Source: Parapedobacter defluvii
Lineage (GTDB): Bacteria > Bacteroidota > Bacteroidia > Sphingobacteriales > Sphingobacteriaceae
DNA length: 64,000 nt
Assembly: GCF_014642075.1 (NCBI RefSeq)
Contig: NZ_BMIK01000014.1
Coordinates: 62,001 to 126,000 of the forward strand
Direction of reading: 5' to 3'
Of the stretch, positions 63,770-64,000 are shown one piece after another. Within the stretch, counting starts at the first letter, position 1. Each line of letters begins with the position of its first letter. Under the pieces are notes generated by a model. The model was not told where the DNA came from and searched no databases. It saw only the letters and a program-made list of their open reading frames with translations. The position numbers were made by a program, and so were the translations under genes.

Positions 63770-63880
63770 TTTGTTGTACCAAATGTTGTACCTTTGTATC
63801 AGGTTGCCCGCTTTGAAATAGCTGATTTATAATAGGTTTCATCGTTTTGCACTCGATTGTTTTTTTTTAGTACAACAAAT
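63770..63880. repeat. TTGTTGTAC repeats upstream of the integrase
   Basis: TTTGTTGTACC (from 63770) and TGTTGTACC (from 63784) are direct copies; an inverted copy, GTACAACAAA, lies near 63870-63880. TACCTTTG at 63789-63796, the -7 box candidate, overlaps the second copy. These repeats lie in the 275-bp gap before the integrase, where attachment-site and integrase-binding sites would be expected. The rest of 63621-63769 holds nothing recognised. Confidence 0.5.
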
Positions 63881-63895
63881 ATAATACTTTTTCTT

Positions 63896-64000
63896 ATGGC
63901 TTCAATAAAATTAGTGCTTCGGACAAATCAGGAAGATAAAACAGGTCATAGCCCTTTATACATAAGGGTTATAAAGGATAGGAAAGCCAAATTTGTAGCA
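63896..64000 (+). CDS. Tyrosine recombinase/integrase, N-terminus only (runs off right edge)
   Basis: The first 35 residues are visible: MASIKLVLRTNQEDKTGHSP then LYIRVIKDRKAKFVA. This is the arm-type DNA-binding start of Bacteroidota tyrosine recombinases carried by conjugative transposons and genomic islands ('SPLYIRV..' strand pattern). The SAM-like core-binding and catalytic domains (R-H-R-Y) would be outside the window. It suggests an integrative element begins here. Confidence 0.75.
   Translation, partial: MASIKLVLRTNQEDKTGHSPLYIRVIKDRKAKFVA

Overview
The window is a chromosomal segment of a Bacteroidota bacterium, most likely a member of the Sphingobacteriaceae close to Parapedobacter, Pedobacter or Sphingobacterium. 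This rests on type IX secretion (T9SS) adhesins with gliding-motility-type C-terminal domains, a PorP/SprF partner, many TAnnTTTG -7 boxes, 7TMR-DISM and TPR regulators, and mid-range GC. The genus is inference. No rRNA or tRNA gene and no CRISPR array was seen.

Layout. 1-3724 (minus) is the 5' part of a giant beta-helix/GLUG surface protein that runs off the left edge. 3991-6504 (minus) holds eno and carA; carA has a long leader with a terminator-like hairpin. 7091-10547 (plus) is a trio of secreted Ig-like proteins, of which only the last carries a T9SS sorting domain. 10587-15580 holds small regulators (MarR, MerR/TipAS), an EamA exporter, an old-yellow-enzyme reductase and a b561-like membrane protein. 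15777-20361 is a small glycan locus (GH78-like rhamnosidase; YdjC deacetylase plus GH5). 20560-23157 is a convergent NarL-type two-component pair with a 6-bp 3' overlap. 23365-29326 holds envelope proteins, a NUDIX hydrolase, a VCBS-repeat protein, a VOC protein and a NamZ-like lipoprotein.

29644-35372 (plus) is a 1605-residue T9SS adhesin with ten FN3-like modules, translationally coupled to its PorP/SprF partner. It is followed by a frameshifted propeller-like gene and a TPR-TM-HTH regulator. 38821-41878 holds an AhpD-like protein, its probable Crp/Fnr activator and an ABC exporter. 45977-41888 (minus) is a housekeeping operon: membrane protein, dxr, rseP, Dabb protein, YwbE. 46155-53941 holds a thioredoxin-reductase-like enzyme, a TlpA lipoprotein and a tripartite RND efflux operon.

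60887-54012 (minus) is a sulfur-handling region: methyltransferase, rhodanese-like and TlpA proteins, a Crp/Fnr regulator, a TauE/SafE exporter, an MBL-rhodanese persulfide-dioxygenase-like protein, a rhodanese, two small Cys-containing membrane proteins and two YeeE/YedE half-transporters. Two transcription units share a duplicated upstream motif at fixed distance from a promoter-like box, implying co-regulation, probably by the adjacent Crp/Fnr protein. A LysR regulator, a frameshifted small gene and an O-acetylhomoserine sulfhydrylase-like enzyme (a sulfide-using assimilation step) follow. The right edge cuts the N-terminus of a tyrosine recombinase, suggesting that an integrative element begins there.

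The most unusual items are an 80-bp intergenic repeat (two copies, 79/80 identical) that can form an 18-bp RNA stem containing two G-U pairs; the shared promoter architecture of the sulfur units; and a perfect palindrome placed near -42 of the AhpD-like gene inside the 3' end of its neighbouring Crp/Fnr gene.
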